Below, one piece after another: positions 9,363 to 12,304 of a stretch of 12,304 nucleotides of DNA (positions are counted from its first letter, which is position 1; the number at the start of each line of letters is the position of its first letter). The position numbers and the translations under genes are program-made. Source of the stretch: Physocladia obscura (Eukaryota > Chytridiomycota > Chytridiomycetes > Chytridiales > Chytriomycetaceae); contig JADGJH010001043.1 in NCBI GenBank assembly GCA_027596945.1, forward strand, positions 1-12,304. Reading direction: 5' to 3'. The notes under the pieces were generated by a model. That model did not search any database and was not told the DNA's origin. It worked only from the letters and a program-made list of their open reading frames with translations.

Positions 9363-9904
9363 TTGAGATTCTGAAGAGCAGCACAAAGAAGATAAGACAT
9401 GGTGAATGATTGTGTTGAGTAAAATCAGAATTGACTAGAAAAAGAAAAAAAGCGGATACGGTGGCTAGCTTGGGCAATGGAATAATAGTAATATGGAATA
9501 GTACAGCGCAACTCGTGCTTAATGAACGGCGAAAAACAATACAAGAAAGCACGGAAGCGGAGAAGGAGACAGCAAATAAAAGCCACGCGTTCATTTTTCT
9601 CACCTTTTTTTACAATACACAAAAACACAAAAGGTTGGCGACAAATCCAACAGTCTGGAAGATGGAGTTGGCTGAGGAACAACAGTGAGTTTCCTTTTCG
9701 CTTTTTTTGTTTGCATTTGTATTTGTTTAAGTTATTCGCCCGTCCGTGCGCCTGCCCCACGTTCTCACTTTTTGCATTCTGCAAGAAAAGACTCTTTGAT
9801 CAAACTTTTCGAGCAAAGCAAAACTGATAATAAACTGAAACGAAATTGCTTGATAGAGTCCAAGTCCAAGTCGTATCATATTTCGTGGCTACTGCGCGCA
9901 CACC
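9363..9904. promoter_or_regulatory. Divergent promoter region between Rpn2 and the NELF-A-like gene
   Basis: The two genes are transcribed away from each other across about 540 bp. No clear TATA box is seen. The right half holds a possible upstream exon pair: ATG at 9662 in a good context, a consensus GTGAGT donor at 9686, and an acceptor at 9785 with a CTCAC branch-like site. This opens a frame, 9786-9911, ending at GTAACC. Its phase does not join the main NELF-A-like frame through the acceptor at 9995, so I treat it as a likely 5' UTR intron or upstream ORF. The left half shows nothing convincing. Confidence 0.45.
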
Positions 9905-12128
9905 ATGGACGGTAACCATCTTTTCTGTTCTGCTTGTATTGACCAATAAACCCTATTCTGATGATTTTCAAACAACTAGCTTACCGACAAATTAGCAGGC
10001 CATATGGAGGAAAATGTATTGCGGCTCTTGGAAAAACAATTCCCAAGGTCTCTGGCGCTCGACAGTACTTACAGAAACATCTCAGTTCCACCAACAACAG
10101 CCTCTCCAGCTGTTGATCGGCGCCGTGCAAAAGCCGCTTTGTTGGTTGTACTTTTATGTATCTCGAGGAAGAAACTTCGCGCATGTGCTGCGAATGCAGA
10201 AACGGTAGTTTATTTTTTAAATTATATCTTTTTAAAAAAAAAAATAAAACAAGTTCCTTGATTCCGTCATCGAAACGGAGCCAGACGCGCTTATACGCAC
10301 TCTCGCGCATCTTGTTCGCCCTTTTGTCTCGTTAACCAATCCTGGAATTAATATTGCGTTGGATACAATTACTACTTCGACTAGTTCGATCTTTTCGGAC
10401 GCTCTTGACACGCTTACAGCCACTCTTGACAAAATGACAATCAACTGCAATCCGCCTGTATTTAGATACCTTGCTCCCAGTGTCACGGATGCAATTCTTA
10501 ATCCTCCAAACACCCCTACCAGGGTGACACCATTCAAAATTCAGAATACGTGGGTTCTAGCTGAAAGTAGCGCTCCTGCTATTATAACTACGACTGAAAA
10601 TAATAATGCTGATTTGACTGCTTCGTTAATCTCTGATTCCGCTCATTCCGCTTATATCATGGCTTGTTCGAATTCTGCACTATTTGGTGCACAGATGAAT
10701 TTCAAACCCGGCGAGGAATTGGTTGATTTGGTCAAAGAGCGTGCAATTCGACGCAAATTCTGGGCTAATTATTCTGGGAGCGGTAAATTCACATTCTGTC
10801 AAACAACAAAAATTGAAGAAAATTTTTTTAAAATCAAGTTAAAGCTGCGACACCAGTATCAGCCACGGTTCCGAATCTCACTTCAGCAACTGTTACATCG
10901 AGTGCAAATCCAGGTTCCGCTCCGACAGCAGTCATGAATGGCGCAGTTTTACCCCCTCGAAAGTATTCTGCCAGCTCAGCTCTTGATTTTTCTGGTTCTG
11001 TAAAGCGCACCAAAACAACTACAAATCCATTATCACAAAGTTTGTTTATTAGTAATTAAATTTTCTGGTGAATTTAAATTAACCAAAAACTGCAGAACGT
11101 TCAAATGCATCGTTTTCATCATCAGCTGTGGCTGGAGGGGCAAAAAAAATTGGCGCCGGACTGCAAACAACAACAAAAATCCGGATGCTTGAGGTTGATT
11201 ATATTGCCAAAGAAGAAAGAGCAAAATTTGAGCAGAAGAAAAAAGCAGAGGATGGTACATATTATTTATTATTGATCTATTAGTATTTGCTTGTATTTAG
11301 TACTGTCATTTATTTTATTGCTTATAAATTTTTGTTGAATGAAATATTTTGATTTAATTCATGTAGATGCGAATAATGAAGCTGCGCGAAAGAAACGTGA
11401 ACAAGAAGAAAAGCGCCAACAGGCTCGAGACAGCAAAGAACGTGAACTGGAAGAAAAACGAATCAAACGCGAACGTGCTATTGAAGACAAGCGCAATCGT
11501 GAAGCCGAAGAAAAAACGAAAAGAGAAGCAGAGCGGCAAAAGCGCGAGGATATGAAAAAAAGGCGAATTGATGAGGAAAAAGATCGCGAAGGTAAATCTA
11601 AAACTTGAGCCGAAACAAGCATGCTTTCGTTTATTTATTTTTTGCAAACAGAAAAGAGAAGAAGGAGGTCTGTGGAAACACCAGAAACGGTGAGAGCGCC
11701 ATCTCCTCCAAAAATTCGTGGAAATATTCAAGACCCGTCGACTTTACCACCTTGGGAACAACCACAGCAGCAACAGCAGTTTATTTTTCAACAACAGCAA
11801 CAGCCGGTGGTTGTGGTGGAAAATACAACACCAACTGTTTCTGCTGTTACTGTTCTTGGCGCAGATATCCATCAAGTGAGCCAAAAAGATCGCGAAATTG
11901 TCGAAAAATTCCTTACGGGTCATTATGGTAATAATTATTTTTGTTTCAATATTTACTTGTGGCTAATACTCGGTTAAAGAAAAACATCCAGAAACAAAAG
12001 ATATAAAATTAAATGAAATAACTGTTCGTGATGAAGCAACAGGTGTGATGCAAATTCATACATTGTATCTTGTGTTGGATTACGAAGCATGCAAATGGAA
12101 GAAAGTCAAACGAAAAAGAAGAATTTGA
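9905..12128 (+). CDS. NELF-A-like protein, putative negative elongation factor subunit A
   Basis: Eight exons: 9905-9911, 9996-10204, 10254-10782, 10839-11039, 11096-11254, 11367-11591, 11652-11927 and 11980-12128; 584 aa, all phases consistent (human NELF-A 528). The start ATG sits in CACCATGG with a 7-nt coding exon. Residues about 43-175 form a helical domain with RAKAALLVVLLCISRKKL, then VIETEPDALIRTLAHLVRPF, RYLAPSV and TPFKIQ, which lines up with the NELF-A N-terminal domain (KLKLLLGTLHLPRRTVDE, CQYLNKNALT, PPVKHFQL). KIRMLEVDYI (343-352) resembles human VKLLDISEL. A charged, probably coiled-coil stretch spans 371-443, then Gln-rich tracts. The C-terminus (about 518-584: IVEKFLTG, DIKLNEI, LYLVLDYEACKWKKVKRKRR) parallels human LILGFMAG, IQIKLSE and FEMNYATGQWTRFKKYK. 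In animals NELF-A binds RNA polymerase II and helps pausing. Homology is recognised by eye; function is inferred. Alternatives: acceptor 9998; donor 11052. Confidence 0.72.
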
Positions 12129-12304
12129 TGTTTCACTTGTTTTTGCTGTTGTTTGATGATATGTTTGTCTTGTTTTTGGTTTTGATTTTGACTTTTCTGC
12201 TGTTTTCTCTTTTTTTTTTTTCTTTTCTTTTCTGCTTTCTCTGGTTCTGGTTGAGACAAAATTGTCTGAGATTTGGGCTGTGTTGGGGAGAAAAAATTTT
12301 TGAC
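12129..12304 (+). other. 3' flank of the NELF-A-like gene
   Basis: T- and CT-rich DNA after the TGA at 12126. No AATAAA hexamer and no further coding exon are visible before the window ends. Confidence 0.5.

Noticed and set aside
9425..9784. 119-codon ORF on the - strand in the divergent promoter region
   Set aside because: Low-complexity, Phe/Ser/Cys-rich, no motif, and it lies between two well-placed gene starts.
9996..10117. Alternative frame after the first NELF-A-like intron with a YGGKC stretch faintly like ribosomal protein L34
   Set aside because: It stops after about 40 codons, while the other frame continues into the conserved NELF-A-like domain with correct phases.
1..12304. CRISPR array, tRNA, rRNA or bacterial-type operon signals
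   Set aside because: None seen; the window is eukaryotic with spliced genes, and the only regular repeats are the linker repeat and the LINE tail.

Overview
The window looks like nuclear DNA of an early-diverging (chytrid-like) fungus. The evidence is a secreted cellulose-acting protein with fungal-type CBM1 modules, short spliceosomal introns (mostly 46-112 nt) in otherwise compact genes, a TTAGGG-type telomere motif, and a proteasome subunit that is clearly eukaryotic. The fungal placement rests mainly on CBM1 and GH7; the phylum is inference.

Layout. (1) 1-2248, + strand: the 3' part of a decayed non-LTR (LINE-type) retrotransposon. It has broken reverse transcriptase, an unidentified 126-codon open segment and a TAAAAAA-type tail. 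It holds only about 11 CpG dinucleotides, while the flanking host genes are CpG-rich. (2) 2249-3486: AT-rich DNA with a two-unit TTAGGG motif and a few exon-like pieces that I cannot assign. (3) 3487-5562, - strand: a secreted protein with signal peptide, three N-terminal CBM1 modules, a very long Thr-rich linker and a compact GH7 (cellobiohydrolase/endoglucanase family) domain. A 63-nt in-frame segment in the linker is probably an intron. (4) 5880-9362, - strand: the 26S proteasome regulatory subunit Rpn2/PSMD1, rebuilt here as six exons (1059 aa). (5) 9363-9904: a divergent promoter region. (6) 9905-12128, + strand: an eight-exon gene whose 584-aa product resembles NELF-A, a subunit of the negative elongation factor that pauses RNA polymerase II in animals. 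(7) 12129-12304: 3' flank.

The genes do not form a pathway. GH7 acts outside the cell on cellulose, Rpn2 is a scaffold of the 19S proteasome, and the NELF-A-like protein would act in the nucleus on transcription. The most notable item is the NELF-A-like gene, because NELF is usually described as missing from the yeast models. Next are the unusual domain order and small catalytic domain of the GH7 protein. All exon boundaries were placed by eye from splice signals, reading phase and family similarity; no search was run.
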